This document shows positions 13,684 through 21,382 of a stretch of 21,382 bases of DNA, one piece after another. Position numbers and translations under genes: made by a program. Under the pieces are notes generated by a model, which ran no database searches, was not told where the DNA came from, and saw only the letters and a list, made by a program, of their open reading frames with translations. Each line of letters opens with the position of its first letter. Position 1 is the first letter of the stretch. The DNA lies in the IMG/VR virus record IMGVR_UViG_3300046368_000150, positions 1-21,382 of that record; one strand, given 5' to 3'. This DNA is from a virus.

Positions 13684-14058
13684 TTATATCTCCTTAATAA
13701 AGTTTGCATGAAGCATTTTCCAATTTAACGGTGCTAAGGGCTTTTTCCACCCAATGCGCCCCGCCATAATTGCTGCCGTGCAATTTTGTTCTTTGGCCCA
13801 AGCCTTAACGTCAGTGTCCATGTCTAGTATTTGATCCAATTCGCCACCAGCCAAAAAGATGTTTAAAACTCTCTTTCTAGGATATACCACAATTTCAGTA
13901 ACAATACACCCCTTGGGCGCGGGCCATAGCTGCATACGCCCTTCCATGATGCCTTTCTCAATATCTTCCCATTCGTGAGTACCGCCACAATAGGAAAGAG
14001 CATCTTCTATCCATTGCCTACAACGCTGTAGCTGACTTATTGGAGTGAGATCATTCAT
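13684..14058 (-). CDS. GNAT-like protein of the tail module (124 aa)
   Basis: The start at 14058 (MNDLTPISQLQ) follows the upstream stop by four bases, with GGTGA nearby; the longer in-frame start at 14109 would overlap the upstream gene by 47 bases and has no ribosome binding site. The middle carries LWPAPKGCIVTEIVVYPRKR, then an 'AWAKEQNCTAAIMAGRIGWK' block (about residues 84-103). Beta-strand pairs followed by 'A...gC....GR.GW' are what I remember of a phage family with an acetyltransferase-like fold. The acetyl-CoA loop is not convincing, so catalysis is doubtful. It sits among tail and virion genes, suggesting a structural or assembly role. Confidence 0.65.
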   Translation of the reverse strand: MNDLTPISQLQRCRQWIEDALSYCGGTHEWEDIEKGIMEGRMQLWPAPKGCIVTEIVVYPRKRVLNIFLAGGELDQILDMDTDVKAWAKEQNCTAAIMAGRIGWKKPLAPLNWKMLHANFIKEI

Positions 14059-14062
14059 GTTA

Positions 14063-14413
14063 TCACCATGCCGAAAGCGCAACGCGCTTCCATATTGCTG
14101 TACTGCCATTATATGATGCCGTGCAGACGTAAATATAATTCGTATCCCAGCTAATCATTCCAGAGACATCACCGGCAGATCCAACATTTGAAGCCGGTAC
14201 AGATTGCTGCGTTGCTAATTGCCGAAATGATCCATCCAAAGAAACAACAGCATATTTCTTGCTTTCATCCCAAAGAAAAACACCATCCTCTGATGGATTG
14301 TCAGAAGATCCTTTAAATGAAATCTTAGATAAGTTTCTTTGAAGATATTGCGATAACTGTCTCCCCCATTCAGCCAAATCTACACCTATCGGCGGGGGCA
14401 ATGGACTAGGCAT
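14063..14413 (-). CDS. conserved small virion-module protein (116 aa)
   Basis: The ATG overlaps the upstream stop by one base (TAATG). A proline-rich N-terminus (MPSPLPPPIGVDLAEWGRQL) and amphipathic helix (about residues 9-30) lead into a beta-rich region: GVFLWDESKKYAVVS (about 44-58) and GDVSGMISWDTNYIYVCTAS (about 81-100), ending WKRVALSAW. The C-terminal block is very common in uncultured marine phages as I remember and looks like a small beta-sandwich or fibre-head motif. The neighbours point to tail assembly. Its precise function is not known. Confidence 0.8.
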   Translation of the reverse strand: MPSPLPPPIGVDLAEWGRQLSQYLQRNLSKISFKGSSDNPSEDGVFLWDESKKYAVVSLDGSFRQLATQQSVPASNVGSAGDVSGMISWDTNYIYVCTASYNGSTAIWKRVALSAW

Positions 14414-15915
14414 TATCTTTTACCTGCTGGCAAAGTATCAACCCTCATGTTTCCAACACGCCAATCAGCGTTTGTTACTCCCTCAATCCTCATTCTCATT
14501 TGACGCCCAGAAAACCTTACACCTGTAGGATTGGCTGGTGCATATGGCCCATGCTCTTGCTCAGACCCATTTGGATAAAACCTTGTTTTAAATTTTACTT
14601 GCACTTGGCCCTGCGTAGCCTCATCAGGAATAAGCTGCATCACATTCATAATGTTATCGCCATTACCTAATGAAATAGGGCCGGTTTCAGCAAAAACTGA
14701 TTGGCTGTCGTATGCGTGTCCAACCTCATGCTCATATAATGTTTTATTATTTCCAGCAAGCAAAGCAAACCTAAATACGCCCCTTGCAACACCAGAGGAT
14801 CGGCCAAGATCACCAATAACCCAATGGTTTTCTTGAAAATCATAAGCAACATATTTATCTATATCTGCGCTACCAGAAGAACAATAAAACCACCAGATTT
14901 CATTATATTCTGTATTAGCCCACGCCCAAACTTGACTTTGCTGCGACCTGTTAAAGTTGTTAAAAACATGATCGTGAACATCGCACGGCAATTCTCTAAC
15001 ACCATTGCCATCAAAATGATGAAAGCCCCGCTGACCCATCCAAAAAACACCGGCATCAACATCAGCAGCCGCTTTTCGTGAAATTGCACCACACGCGGTT
15101 CCTACTCTTTGGTTTGAGTAAACATACGGTGGCCCCAAATATCTCATGGCATGAGCGTCTACATCAGTAATAATTAAAGTTTGCCCGCGTGTTCTAATCC
15201 CTTGCATAATTTGCCCAGATGTTTGCAGCAAAATATCACCGGCTTCATTTGTTGTAGCGGGTGTCCATACAGTGTTTGCCTCACGATCACACCACTGCAC
15301 CTTTCTAGGATCATCACCCGCTCCTAGCGCAAAAATAAACCGTTCTTCTGTAACGACTAAACCTAAATTTTTAGTTGGTGCGTTTGTCAAAACAGAAGCC
15401 GTAGAGGGATTGGCTGATTTATCCCAATACCAAATTCTGCCATCTGATGAAGAAGAAGCTATTAAATCCTCACCCCAATTATCTATTGACCAAGTTGTAG
15501 CCTCGTCAAAATTACCATCATTGGGCCGCGCTGTTCCATATTCAGTTTCACCATAATCACCATAACCATATCCAGTAATTACACTGCCACGCTCTAACTC
15601 AGGAACCCGCCGTGCCGAAACATTATTCAATGAGCTTGGAGTAATGGCCGTTAATGTACCACCGCCATTCATTAACTTTAACTCATTATATGAACCGCCA
15701 GCTATATAAGCTGTGCCATCATTTGCTTCCCACGAATGCATGCCCCGCAATGTATTTGATGCAAAACTAGCTTTTCTTGTTTGCCACCCCTTTACAGGCC
15801 GCAAACTATTATCACGCCAACGAACTAAACTGCCATCACGCCATCTACCAGTTTGCTCTAAATCAGTGCCATTTCGGTAAAATCCTGCGGGTATATCTAA
15901 GGGTACTAAAGTCAT
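14413..15915 (-). CDS. tail protein resembling P22 gp10-type stabilisation protein (500 aa)
   Basis: AGGATCGG precedes the ATG. The N-terminus IPAGFYRNGTDLEQTGRWRD is a common opening in marine phage tail proteins. The whole protein is beta-rich with repeated aromatic 'W' strands (for example DNWGEDLIASSSSDGRIWYW and VFWMGQRGFHHFDGNG), which suggests a beta-propeller. Length is similar to P22 gp10 (472), the packaged-DNA stabilisation and tail hub protein. It is encoded in the expected place between portal-side genes and fibres. The similarity is from fold-like appearance and synteny, so the exact homology needs a profile search. Confidence 0.65.
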   Translation of the reverse strand: MTLVPLDIPAGFYRNGTDLEQTGRWRDGSLVRWRDNSLRPVKGWQTRKASFASNTLRGMHSWEANDGTAYIAGGSYNELKLMNGGGTLTAITPSSLNNVSARRVPELERGSVITGYGYGDYGETEYGTARPNDGNFDEATTWSIDNWGEDLIASSSSDGRIWYWDKSANPSTASVLTNAPTKNLGLVVTEERFIFALGAGDDPRKVQWCDREANTVWTPATTNEAGDILLQTSGQIMQGIRTRGQTLIITDVDAHAMRYLGPPYVYSNQRVGTACGAISRKAAADVDAGVFWMGQRGFHHFDGNGVRELPCDVHDHVFNNFNRSQQSQVWAWANTEYNEIWWFYCSSGSADIDKYVAYDFQENHWVIGDLGRSSGVARGVFRFALLAGNNKTLYEHEVGHAYDSQSVFAETGPISLGNGDNIMNVMQLIPDEATQGQVQVKFKTRFYPNGSEQEHGPYAPANPTGVRFSGRQMRMRIEGVTNADWRVGNMRVDTLPAGKR

Positions 15916-15928
15916 TTACCGATCCTGA

Positions 15929-16813
15929 TTACAGGGTTGCGTTAGAGTTTACATTTCCAGCCACACTTAAATTGCCACTACTATCTAAAGTCATTAAAAC
16001 TGTTGTGCCGTTCTTGAACTGCAAGGTTGTTCCAGACTTTACAATTTCCCAATGCCCGCCAGTACCACCAGAAATAAAATGGCTATCTGCGGTAACGGTG
16101 TCATCCTTTAAAAGAACGCTATCAATAGTTACGCCTGTATTAGATGAAACTTCTGTAATTGTATTTGTGTAAAGGTGGTTGCCAGAACCTACGTTTAAGC
16201 TTCCTGTTAATGTGCCGCCACCAGTAGATAGCTTTCCATCAATCTGTGTTTGTACAGCAGACGAAACGCCAGATAAACGCCCAAGCTCCGTAGATGTCAC
16301 GGCTGAAACTGCGACCTTACCGCTTCCATTTGATATAACAGCACGATTTACCGTTAAATTAGACCCATCAATTGTTGTAGCTGCCCCAGTTATAGTAGGT
16401 TGTTTTCCATTTAATTGCGTTTGAATATTGCTGCTTACATTATTTAAATGTCCTAACTCTGTAGTAGTGATCGTTGAAGATACCGCCACCTTACCGCTGC
16501 TATTTGAAATAAGCGCCCGTCCAGCAGTTAAATTACTGCTTGCGATAGTCGTTGCCCCGCCAGTGATAGCAGCGGGAATGTTATTTAATTGCGTAGCTGT
16601 AGCCGTAATTGCTGTGCCGTTTACAGCCCAATTTCCCCCCGATAGATCAGGTCTAATGCGCTCTACGGTTTGGCTGTCTCCATCAGTATAAGACGCCCCG
16701 TATAAAAGGCTGTCTATTTTATCCCAATTTTCGTTTAACTCACCGCCCCAGCTATCGCTATCTGCGCCTACAACTGGCTTATTAAATTTATAATTTGTGG
16801 TATTTACAGCCAT
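15929..16813 (-). CDS. tail fibre-like protein with internal duplication (294 aa)
   Basis: The N-terminus NYKFNKPVVGADSDSWGGEL followed by NENWDKID is the typical particle-binding start of phage tail fibres ('TTN..F.kP..G.d.d.WG..lN.Nwd.iD'). Residues 83-139 and 141-195 are two copies of a unit that includes ATTI, SNLT, SNGSGKVAVS, TELG, VSS and QTQ. The C-terminal 90 residues are beta-rich and end in GNLSVAGNVNSNATL without an S74 domain. It would be one of several host-attachment candidates. It lies upstream of the tail protein, in the same operon as three other fibre-module genes. Confidence 0.8.
   Translation of the reverse strand: MAVNTTNYKFNKPVVGADSDSWGGELNENWDKIDSLLYGASYTDGDSQTVERIRPDLSGGNWAVNGTAITATATQLNNIPAAITGGATTIASSNLTAGRALISNSSGKVAVSSTITTTELGHLNNVSSNIQTQLNGKQPTITGAATTIDGSNLTVNRAVISNGSGKVAVSAVTSTELGRLSGVSSAVQTQIDGKLSTGGGTLTGSLNVGSGNHLYTNTITEVSSNTGVTIDSVLLKDDTVTADSHFISGGTGGHWEIVKSGTTLQFKNGTTVLMTLDSSGNLSVAGNVNSNATL
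16229..16567 (-). repeat. two tandem 55-57-codon repeats in a fibre gene
   Basis: The two copies (16397-16567 and 16229-16393) code for ITGGATTIASSNLT... and ITGAATTIDGSNLT..., with the same order of motifs and similar DNA. The copies have diverged at many third positions, so the duplication is not recent. Such units often vary in number among related fibres. Confidence 0.75.
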
Positions 16814-16847
16814 ATTTTACATCCTTTGTTGTGCGCAATGTACCACG

Positions 16848-18041
16848 CTATGCGGCCTCAGTCCATGTTTCACTACTAACTGCTTGTTCAGTCCACGTTC
16901 CATCGGAAATTTGTTGCACCGTATAAACTTCCACGCTTTGGAAAGGCTCTAACCAACCCCTTATTTTAACATCAAAACCAGAATATAAGAAAGATCCGCT
17001 TGCAAAATCAACAGTCATAACTTTGGTTATCGTGACATCAAACACAGCCAGCGAAAACGCGCCGCTATCGGCTGGCATTCTGCTGCCAACCCTAAACAGA
17101 GCATTATTGCCAGTATAAGCAAACGACCCACCCGCAAGATCAACATTCATCGCCTTTTTAAACGGGATGACATTACCAGTTGTTGCAAAAACGCCAGCAT
17201 CAAGCTGCGTATTCATCGCAATTCTGAATGACGCATCTTGACCGGAATAGGTAAACACACCAGCCGGTGTAAATTCTGTAATATCTTCAGTTATGGATTG
17301 GCCGGTAACAACGAACAATGCATGAGAGGCATCAAACCTAAGCGCCTTTTGCAGCGTCACAGCTTGCCCTGTGGATGCGAAAGATCCAGACAGTACATCT
17401 ACGCTCAGATTGAACGACATAGGCGCTGCATGGCCCGTTAGAGCGAAGCTGCCAGCTTCTACAGCCTCAGATATATCTTCAGTAATATTCTGGCCTGTAG
17501 TCGCAAAAGATCCAGATGCCAGAGAGATGTTAAACTGCGCATTAACCGCCGCGTCTTGACCCGTTAAGGCAAAGCTTCCAGCGTCAAATACTTCACTGAT
17601 TTTTTCAGTGATTTCATGTCCGGTTAAAACAAATGAACCAGAGGCCGCTGAAATGTTAAGCTGCGCATTTACATCTGCATCTTGACCAGTAAGAGAAAAA
17701 GAGCCGCTCTCTGCGTTTTCCCTTAACGCCTTTTGCAGCGTTACATCTTGGCCGGTAAGACCAAACGAAACGGGTTCAGCAATCAGGCCAAAGCCAAGCT
17801 CAAAGATAACAGTTTGACCTGAGACAGCGTAAGAACCCGCCGCCAGATCCACATTCATCGTTTTGCTAAACTCAGCCGCCCTACCATTTAGAACGTACTG
17901 ACCATCAGGCACAAACTCAGTGATGAGTTTTGCTGCGCCCTGCCCACTAACCGCAAACGTGCCAGTATTTACCTCAAAGATATAATCCTGAGTTCCTGAG
18001 CTTGCTATTGGCCCTGCGGCTAGTGGGGTAAAGCCCAGCAT
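16848..18041 (-). CDS. tandem-repeat beta protein of the fibre module (397 aa)
   Basis: After a short leader, almost the whole protein consists of about 16 units of 19-23 residues built on 'aGSFaLTGQdat...', such as SGSFSLTGQDADVNAQLNIS and AGSFALTGQDAAVNAQFNIS. The alternation of small residues with aromatic Phe/Tyr and Thr-Gly suggests a beta-solenoid or stacked-hairpin rod. The last 27 residues carry two WTE motifs (GTWTEQ and ETWTEA). There is no signal peptide and no cysteine. It is encoded between two fibre genes and two assembly factors, so a rod or adhesin-like part of the tail is likely. The ribosome binding site is poor; the start sits one base after the preceding TAA, so translation is probably coupled. 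Confidence 0.75.
   Translation of the reverse strand: MLGFTPLAAGPIASSGTQDYIFEVNTGTFAVSGQGAAKLITEFVPDGQYVLNGRAAEFSKTMNVDLAAGSYAVSGQTVIFELGFGLIAEPVSFGLTGQDVTLQKALRENAESGSFSLTGQDADVNAQLNISAASGSFVLTGHEITEKISEVFDAGSFALTGQDAAVNAQFNISLASGSFATTGQNITEDISEAVEAGSFALTGHAAPMSFNLSVDVLSGSFASTGQAVTLQKALRFDASHALFVVTGQSITEDITEFTPAGVFTYSGQDASFRIAMNTQLDAGVFATTGNVIPFKKAMNVDLAGGSFAYTGNNALFRVGSRMPADSGAFSLAVFDVTITKVMTVDFASGSFLYSGFDVKIRGWLEPFQSVEVYTVQQISDGTWTEQAVSSETWTEAA
16945..17975 (-). repeat. about 16 tandem 'GSFxxTGQ' repeats
   Basis: The units are 57-69 bases long and code for the GSF-x-x-TGQ consensus. Central units (for example those with DADVNAQ, DAAVNAQ, ITEDISE and ITEDITE) fall into at least two alternating subtypes, hinting at duplication of two-unit blocks. 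The DNA copies are diverged but clearly related. Confidence 0.8.
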
Positions 18042-18042
18042 T

Positions 18043-18267
18043 TTAGTTTGCTACAACTTCTTTTTCTGGATGTTCTTCCAATGATTTAATCAAAGAAGAA
18101 ACGAATGCATCATATGCTGCTTTTTCCCGATCAGCGGCCATTTGCGCTTGCTTAGTGCGAGCTTGACATTCTTTTACTTGAGCCAAGAAATATTGTTGCT
18201 GGTCATTAAACCCAGACGGGTCATATTCTTTATCGTTTATGTAGATAACATTATTTTCTTCAGCCAT
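18043..18267 (-). CDS. small helical protein, possible fibre chaperone (74 aa)
   Basis: TAGGGG precedes the ATG. The N-terminus has a short strand motif (NNVIYINDKEYDPSGFNDQQ), and the rest (about residues 22-66) is a long helix with charged heptads. This resembles the small DUF6447-like proteins seen in the fibre region of marine phages; I make this link from memory of the pattern, not from a search. It lies directly upstream of the tandem-repeat protein and downstream of a probable tail assembly chaperone. An assembly or adaptor role is possible. Confidence 0.7.
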   Translation of the reverse strand: MAEENNVIYINDKEYDPSGFNDQQQYFLAQVKECQARTKQAQMAADREKAAYDAFVSSLIKSLEEHPEKEVVAN

Positions 18268-18276
18268 TTTTATCCC

Positions 18277-18582
18277 CTACGGTTTAGTCGGCCAATCGCT
18301 ATCGGCCAAATTAGGCCAATTCGCATGGGTGGTTATATCACGCAAAGCCTGACGATAAGTCTTGATTGCAGTTGCATCAGAACCAGTTTCAAGCGCCCTG
18401 AGAATATCAACGTCAGCGGCTTCTAGCAGTTGGTTTCTAACCGCACGATTGTTTGCCTCTAACTCGGCGCTTGTATGAGCGCGTGGAACACCCTCTAGCG
18501 GTACATCGTCAGCATTTACATAGATATAAACTGCTTCAGAAGTTAAATCGCCAGTTGTTTTGTTGTAATGAAAATATGCCAT
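18277..18582 (-). CDS. phage tail assembly chaperone (101 aa)
   Basis: The ATG overlaps the upstream stop by one base. The sequence has the features of Phage_tail_APC-type tail assembly chaperones: a helical part with RAVRNQLLEAADVDILRALE (about residues 47-66), then TYRQALRDITTHANWP (about 74-89), and the closing 'DSDWPTKP'. These small proteins help fold or attach tail fibres and are not usually in the virion. It lies between two fibre-like genes, exactly where such a chaperone is expected. The family match by eye is good, and the target fibre is not known. Confidence 0.8.
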   Translation of the reverse strand: MAYFHYNKTTGDLTSEAVYIYVNADDVPLEGVPRAHTSAELEANNRAVRNQLLEAADVDILRALETGSDATAIKTYRQALRDITTHANWPNLADSDWPTKP

Positions 18583-19094
18583 TAGACGTTCACCCTATAT
18601 CCATATGCAGCTACCGTGTTAAACATGCTCCATAAAAGTTTTACGCTACTGCCACTTTCAATAAATCCATAAAGACATGCTCTAATGTTACCCGCGCCAT
18701 CATGTTCAGTAATGCCCGTGCTTGCGCTGGTGTTGAGACTATTTACAAAATCTAAATCTACAACAAACCCTGTATTAGCAGTGACAAATTGCGACCTTGC
18801 TCGTCTCCCACCACCAACATCGCTCATGTTGGCGTAGAAAAATGTTCCATTTCCTTGACCCGTTATAGTAATAACGCCGCCAGAATTGGAATTGCCACTT
18901 GGAGCCGTTCCTGTCGTATTACCCGCAATATTTTGGTAGTTAAAATATAGTGCATTGTTATCAAAAACTGGATGTCCTAACCCCCCAACGCCAGCCGCAG
19001 AAATTGCGTTTTTTGTAGTGGTGTCAATACTTGCAATATTCTGCAATTGCCTTGAGTTATTTACGACCGTTGTGCCGCTTATTTGAATAGCCAT
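18582..19094 (-). CDS. fibre-associated beta protein (170 aa)
   Basis: GGAAG precedes the ATG. The N-terminus MAIQISGTTVVNNSRQLQNI is a common opening of phage tail-fibre or tail-tip proteins. The rest is a Gly/Ser/Asn-rich beta protein with GQGNGTFFYANMSDVGGG near the middle (about residues 79-96) and two short hydrophobic strands near the C-terminus. There is no S74 or lectin motif. The neighbouring S74 fibre and chaperone suggest a receptor-binding or adaptor subunit. The family is not identified. Confidence 0.75.
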   Translation of the reverse strand: MAIQISGTTVVNNSRQLQNIASIDTTTKNAISAAGVGGLGHPVFDNNALYFNYQNIAGNTTGTAPSGNSNSGGVITITGQGNGTFFYANMSDVGGGRRARSQFVTANTGFVVDLDFVNSLNTSASTGITEHDGAGNIRACLYGFIESGSSVKLLWSMFNTVAAYGYRVNV

Positions 19095-19112
19095 CGTCGC
19101 TTCCTTTCGCTA

Positions 19113-21382
19113 TTAGCTTTTCATGGATTGGATTTCAGCTTTCAGATCATTGATCTGAGTTTGCTGTTCTTTGATCGCCTCAATCAGCAGGCCGACCATG
19201 TTGCCGTAAGCTACGTTTTTAAATCCCGTTTCTGGATTTTGACGAACTGCCTCTGGCAAAACCTTTTCAACGTCTTGAGCAATTACGCCCGTAGCACGTT
19301 CCGTAAAGTTTGGTTTTTTGTTAGTTTCATTTTCTGAAAAAGCGTCGTTATCCCAATCAAAAGTAACACCGCGCAAAGCAGTTACTTTGTCTACCGCACC
19401 TTCAATAGTCTCAATGTTCTTTTTATAGCGAATGTCTGAGGTGCTGTTTAAATCACCATTTACGGTCACACCGCTGCTAGACGTTTCTACCTTGGACGCC
19501 CCATTATGGTACATTCTGGTGTAAGAATTATGAACGGCGTAAAACAGCCACTCATTGTTTACATCGTTATAAATACCTGTGCTGCTGCTGTTGTCATGCA
19601 TAAACACAGCACGACCACCAATGCTGTAGCCTTCCCAACCAGTATGAGCGCCACCATCAATTTGAATAGAGCCGTAGTTGCCAGAGACAGGCTGGAAATA
19701 GCCGTTGCCGCTATCGCCTAAACGAACACCTGTGGTATTTACATATAACTCAGTTGAACCCCCTACAGTCATACTAATTTGGTCAGTATCAAACTTTATG
19801 TATGTGTTGGTGTCGCCGTGGTGGAACAACTGATCGCATCCGTAGATGTCATAGTTATTCATATCTAAGTGGCGAGCCATTTCAAGATAAGTCGCACCTG
19901 TGGTGAAGTTAGCGACATTATTGTGGTAGAGCGTAACTCCACCGTTTTCTTGCATCTGCACAGCCCAATCGCCGTTCTCATCATCATAAAAACCAGCCGT
20001 TGAGCCATCGGTCATAAATGACCAGCGACCTTCATTTGAGCTATTACGAATTTGCAAGCCAGCCCAAGTAGAAGTTGATGATGTAATTTGCAGCAAGTCT
20101 GCGCGGTCTGTACTCTCTGCAAGATTTACTTGAGACCCAATGTTGATGCCCGTGACAGAGGGTGTTGCTGGTAAGCTGTAGTTGTTAGCGTTGGTGGCAA
20201 TTGTATCTAGCTTCGTTCCATCCGCTGCAACATCGCGGCCATCAACGGTGCCCCCAACAAGGATACTACCGCTTGTCCAGATATTAGTACCTAACGCAAC
20301 TTTTGGAGAACCGTTTATAACGTGAACAGTCTGATGACTGCTTGCCATAGTACCATTACCGTTGTTTGGATGGTAGTAAGATAAACCATATTGATTGCCA
20401 AAATCAGATCCGTTAGCAGCATTGCGGTAAGATGTTCCCATACTCCATATATGTTGCGTTTTGTAACTATCATATGTTCCAAAAATACCTTGATTACGGT
20501 TTGCAGTAGGTACAATAATAGCGGCGGTAAGGTTATCATTGGCATCACTGCGTAAGAAACTAGCGCCGTGAATACCATCAACAGTATCAGCATCACCAAC
20601 ACTCACACTCAGAGTAACATTGGCTGAACCATCCCAAGATACAGAACCAGATGCGTCACCACTTAGGGATAGTGTTCTGGCTGTAGTCCATTTGTCAGCA
20701 TTAGGGTGATACGCATCATTGAAAACACGCTGTAAGCCAGAACCTTCATCTACTTTAAAGGCTCCATTTTTACTTTTTTGTATATCCCAGCCGCCCCAAT
20801 TTGCATCCAAGAAACCGTACTCTGTGCTGCCCCCATAAAGCTGAATGCAATGAGCACCAGCGCCATTAAACATAGTAAGCCCGACAGTTGTTAAAGTGTC
20901 AGTTGGTTGAATTTTTAAGTTGCGAGCAACGTTGCTGCCTGCCCTAAATCTCACGCCGTTGACGTTTAAGTCACCAGTTATAGTACCGCCGCTTAAAGGT
21001 AGTTTGGTGCTGTCAGCTACAGTGATATTCGCAGAGCCGTTAAAAGAAACACCGTTGATGGTTCTTGCAGTTGTTAGCGTGTCTGCATTGGGGTGGTAGT
21101 TATCGTGAAATACTCTTTGACCGCCAAAGTAACCTTGAGCATAAAGCTCCCCAGAAACATAGAGGTTATTACCGCCACCACTAGCACCAATTTGTACATG
21201 TTGCCCTGCGTTGCTATATTGAAGCCATAGATCATCTGTACCAGAAGATGAGCTACTTTTGCCCCAAATATGCCTGACTTGTATGCGTCCATCGCCAGAA
21301 CCGCCAACATTTAACATACCGTTGCCCGAGTTGTACGTTGAGCTACTGTCAATAGTTAAATCACCAGTCACAGTATCGCCAG
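19113..21382 (-). CDS. tail fibre with C-terminal S74 chaperone (5' end outside the window)
   Basis: The frame is open to the right edge, so the visible 752 residues (numbered from the first in-frame GTG, 21371) lack the true N-terminus. The body is a long beta-rich fibre with repeated motifs such as YHPNAD, TTART and GSANVTL and a MTGDLTID-like trimer segment. The C-terminal 108 residues form a peptidase S74 intramolecular chaperone: SDIRYKKNIETI with the presumed catalytic Ser at about residue 645 (codon 19437-19439) and its Lys, then ATGVIAQDVEKVLPEAV and a terminal coiled coil (LLIEAIKEQQTQINDLKAEI). The chaperone trimerises the fibre and then cuts itself off just before the serine. It is the likely main receptor-binding protein. 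Confidence 0.92.
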   Translation of the reverse strand, partial: GDTVTGDLTIDSSSTYNSGNGMLNVGGSGDGRIQVRHIWGKSSSSSGTDDLWLQYSNAGQHVQIGASGGGNNLYVSGELYAQGYFGGQRVFHDNYHPNADTLTTARTINGVSFNGSANITVADSTKLPLSGGTITGDLNVNGVRFRAGSNVARNLKIQPTDTLTTVGLTMFNGAGAHCIQLYGGSTEYGFLDANWGGWDIQKSKNGAFKVDEGSGLQRVFNDAYHPNADKWTTARTLSLSGDASGSVSWDGSANVTLSVSVGDADTVDGIHGASFLRSDANDNLTAAIIVPTANRNQGIFGTYDSYKTQHIWSMGTSYRNAANGSDFGNQYGLSYYHPNNGNGTMASSHQTVHVINGSPKVALGTNIWTSGSILVGGTVDGRDVAADGTKLDTIATNANNYSLPATPSVTGINIGSQVNLAESTDRADLLQITSSTSTWAGLQIRNSSNEGRWSFMTDGSTAGFYDDENGDWAVQMQENGGVTLYHNNVANFTTGATYLEMARHLDMNNYDIYGCDQLFHHGDTNTYIKFDTDQISMTVGGSTELYVNTTGVRLGDSGNGYFQPVSGNYGSIQIDGGAHTGWEGYSIGGRAVFMHDNSSSTGIYNDVNNEWLFYAVHNSYTRMYHNGASKVETSSSGVTVNGDLNSTSDIRYKKNIETIEGAVDKVTALRGVTFDWDNDAFSENETNKKPNFTERATGVIAQDVEKVLPEAVRQNPETGFKNVAYGNMVGLLIEAIKEQQTQINDLKAEIQSMKS

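Noticed and set aside
14059-14109. Longer N-terminus for the GNAT-like gene
   Set aside because: It overlaps the upstream gene by 47 bases and has no ribosome binding site, while the ATG at 14058 follows the stop by four bases.
3-21380. tRNA genes, CRISPR arrays, insertion sequences, integrase or attachment sites
   Set aside because: None was seen: no cloverleaf with a typical TTCGA arm, no regularly spaced direct repeats, no transposase, no recombinase frame. The protein-coding repeats in the fibre module explain the repeats present.

Overview
The window looks like part of the genome of a tailed double-stranded DNA bacteriophage, most likely a short-tailed (podovirus-type) phage of a marine alphaproteobacterium. 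The evidence is a portal of P22-like size followed by a scaffold and an SU10-type major capsid protein, several low-complexity proteins of the internal virion/ejection type, no tape-measure gene, and a holin of the three-helix type known from Rhodobacter gene transfer agents. The host assignment is inference; no host gene is present. Neither a terminase nor a DNA polymerase lies in the window, so this is only part of the genome.

Layout. The left 2.5 kb is transcribed rightwards and looks like the end of the early region: the 3' end of an unidentified gene, a hairpin, one small gene, a rho-independent terminator immediately followed by a good sigma70-type promoter, then seven tightly packed or overlapping small genes (a probable OB-fold protein, a CxxC zinc-ribbon-like protein, a 30-residue membrane peptide, two helix-turn-helix candidates and others), closed by a second terminator at about 2513-2552.

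The remaining 18.8 kb is one leftward late operon with hardly any spacing between genes. In transcription order (right to left) it encodes: a receptor-binding module (a fibre with a C-terminal S74 self-cleaving chaperone that runs off the right edge, a second fibre-like protein, a tail assembly chaperone, a small helical protein, a protein of about 16 tandem 'GSFxxTGQ' repeats, and a third fibre-like protein with a duplicated 55-residue unit); tail and ejection proteins; portal, a small helical protein, scaffold and major capsid protein; two small post-capsid proteins; and a lysis block ending in a 3-helix holin and a T7-lysozyme-like zinc amidase. Four of the genes in the window are too short or too hidden for routine ORF calling (30, 56, 57 and 62 residues), but they are supported by ribosome binding sites and stop/start overlaps.

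How it works together: the fibres and repeat protein would bind the host, the internal proteins would assist DNA ejection, portal-scaffold-capsid build the procapsid, and the amidase plus holin and up to four other small membrane or coiled-coil proteins release progeny. The early and late operons converge on 2493-2616, and only the rightward transcript has a clear terminator there. I see no dramatic new system. The points most worth checking are the lysis block with its extra membrane proteins, the tandem-repeat protein, the capsid-gene hairpin, and possible antisense read-through of late RNA into the early operon.
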